Shown here: piece by piece, positions 13,106 through 13,929 of the stretch
Position numbering within the stretch: the first letter of the stretch is position 1
Layout of the letters: every line of letters begins with the position of its first letter
Assembly (NCBI GenBank): GCA_015688915.1
Contig: JAATGX010000127.1
Coordinates: forward strand, 1-13,929
Length of the DNA stretch: 13,929 nt
Direction of reading: 5' to 3'
From: Desulfuromonadales bacterium
GTDB lineage: Bacteria > Desulfobacterota > Desulfuromonadia > Geobacterales > Pseudopelobacteraceae
Position numbers and translations under genes: made by a program
The notes under the pieces: generated by a model
The model's input: the letters and a program-made list of their open reading frames with translations, nothing else
What the model was told of the DNA's origin: nothing
Database searches by the model: none

Positions 13106-13744
13106 ATGAACAAGGCGGTTGTCGTGAACCTGATTCCCATAACGTCCCCCCGCTTTCTGGGGCCCGAGTTGCTGACGGCCATGCCCGACTGGCAGCGTGT
13201 CTTCGGCAACCACAACCCGCTGGTTCTTGAAATCGGGTGCGGTGTCGGCGATTTTGTCGCCCAGATGGCTGCGCTGCATCCCGAACGGAATTTCATCGCC
13301 ATCGACTACTACAACAAGGGGTGCCTGAAGACCTGCAAGCGCATCGACAAGGCGGAGCTGGATAATGTGCGGGTGGTGCGCGCGGAGGTGCGCGGGTTCA
13401 TGGAGCGGTGCATTCCATCCGGGTCGCTTCAGGGGGTGATCATCAACTGCCCCGACCCGTGGCCCAAGACCCGTCATCGCAAGCGCAGGCTGGTGAATGC
13501 CGAATTTATGGGCTTTCTTTCAGGGTTCATGCGGCCGGGCGCCGACGTTCACTTTGCCACGGATTTCGATGACTACGGCGAGGATGTGGCCGGCATGATG
13601 CCCGCCATTGCCGATTTTGCCAATTGCCTGGCCCCGGATCTCTATCGTCATGAGCTGGCGGGGTACCCGTTGTCCAAGTACATGCGCAAATTCATGGCCG
13701 AGGGGAAACGGATCTATTTCGTGCAGTACCGGAAAAACCTGTAG
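13106..13744 (+). CDS. trmB: tRNA (guanine-N7-)-methyltransferase TrmB
   Basis: The 212-residue cytoplasmic enzyme uses S-adenosylmethionine to form m7G46 in tRNA variable loops. The SAM loop LEIGCGVGDF spans 41-50, the family motif NCPDPWPKTRHRKRRL is at 114-129, and ATDFDDYG is at 151-158. The C-terminal guanosine-binding motif, TxYE in the E. coli and Bacillus enzymes, reads SKYM here (190-193). ATG 13106 (MNKAVVV...) lacks a ribosome binding site. GTG 13124, five bases after AAGGCGG, would give MNLIPITSPRF, which is closer to the start I expect for this family, so it is a serious alternative. The open frame reaches back to ATG 13040, without support. No convincing promoter was found. A membrane protein gene follows 14 bases after the stop. 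Confidence 0.92.
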   Translation: MNKAVVVNLIPITSPRFLGPELLTAMPDWQRVFGNHNPLVLEIGCGVGDFVAQMAALHPERNFIAIDYYNKGCLKTCKRIDKAELDNVRVVRAEVRGFMERCIPSGSLQGVIINCPDPWPKTRHRKRRLVNAEFMGFLSGFMRPGADVHFATDFDDYGEDVAGMMPAIADFANCLAPDLYRHELAGYPLSKYMRKFMAEGKRIYFVQYRKNL

Positions 13745-13758
13745 CGGGAGAAACGGCC

Positions 13759-13929
13759 ATGACGGAACCCAGATTCAAAGACGTCAATTTTTTTCGGCCC
13801 CGCGGTACGGCCATGCGACGCGATACCCGGGTGGTCGTACTGGTCCTGCTCGGATGGCTGCTGGCAATCGCCGGCTCCCAGGCCATGGTGTTTCTGCTGG
13901 TACGTTGGGAACAGGCCGGCCTGCTGCCC
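13759..13929 (+). CDS. Membrane protein, N-terminal part (cut by window edge)
   Basis: Fifty-seven codons are visible. A hydrophilic start (MTEPRFKDVNFFRPRG) is followed by a basic segment and one hydrophobic helix (about 24-48). GGGAG lies nine bases before the ATG, and the gene starts 14 bases after the trmB stop, so the two are probably cotranscribed. The layout resembles the small companion subunit encoded just ahead of sodium/solute (acetate-type) symporters in Geobacter-like bacteria. With only the N-terminus present this is a guess that the next downstream gene would settle. Confidence 0.6.
   Translation, partial: MTEPRFKDVNFFRPRGTAMRRDTRVVVLVLLGWLLAIAGSQAMVFLLVRWEQAGLLP

Overview
The window looks like a chromosomal segment from a Geobacter-like bacterium (Desulfuromonadota): moderately high GC, compact Gram-negative housekeeping genes, an iron-sulfur aldo/keto reductase, long-form HflX and sigma70-type promoters. 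The lineage is an inference from protein character, not from a search. I see no insertion sequence, prophage, CRISPR array or obvious transferred island.

Left part (1-2100, mostly minus strand): the 5' end of a HisI gene runs off the left edge. It is followed by an aldo/keto reductase with a C-terminal [4Fe-4S] domain, a small four-cysteine protein with a very strong ribosome binding site, and a CAT-anticodon tRNA with encoded CCA, directly followed by a long hairpin. Upstream of the tRNA a near-consensus promoter reads into an intrinsic terminator before it reaches the tRNA, so this is either a very short RNA or an attenuated tRNA leader.

Middle (2300-8700): on the plus strand a Nudix hydrolase (CoA pyrophosphatase type) and thiol peroxidase Tpx end at a strong hairpin. 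Converging on them from the minus strand are UPF0158 protein, AI-2E/PerM-family permease and CopA copper ATPase. The UPF0158 gene carries an in-frame amber codon, after which 32 plausible family codons continue. LpxH-like phosphoesterase is divergent from UPF0158. copA and lpxH both have a good -35 box so close to the ATG that their mRNAs may be leaderless.

Right part (8687-13929): on the minus strand, in transcription order, come a small one-span membrane protein, fabI, hflX and a short penicillin-binding transpeptidase. Promoters for fabI and for the transpeptidase are nested in the stop codons of the preceding genes. The hflX frame appears to start at an ATC codon placed behind a Shine-Dalgarno sequence, 18 codons before the first canonical start. 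On the plus strand, trmB (tRNA m7G46 methyltransferase) is followed after 14 bases by the start of a membrane protein cut by the window edge.

Envelope and lipid functions cluster here (LpxH, FabI, transpeptidase), but the arrangement is otherwise ordinary core genome. I found no new multi-gene system. The observations most worth checking are the possible ATC start of hflX, the amber-interrupted UPF0158 gene, the short RNA or attenuator ahead of the tRNA, and the four-cysteine small protein.
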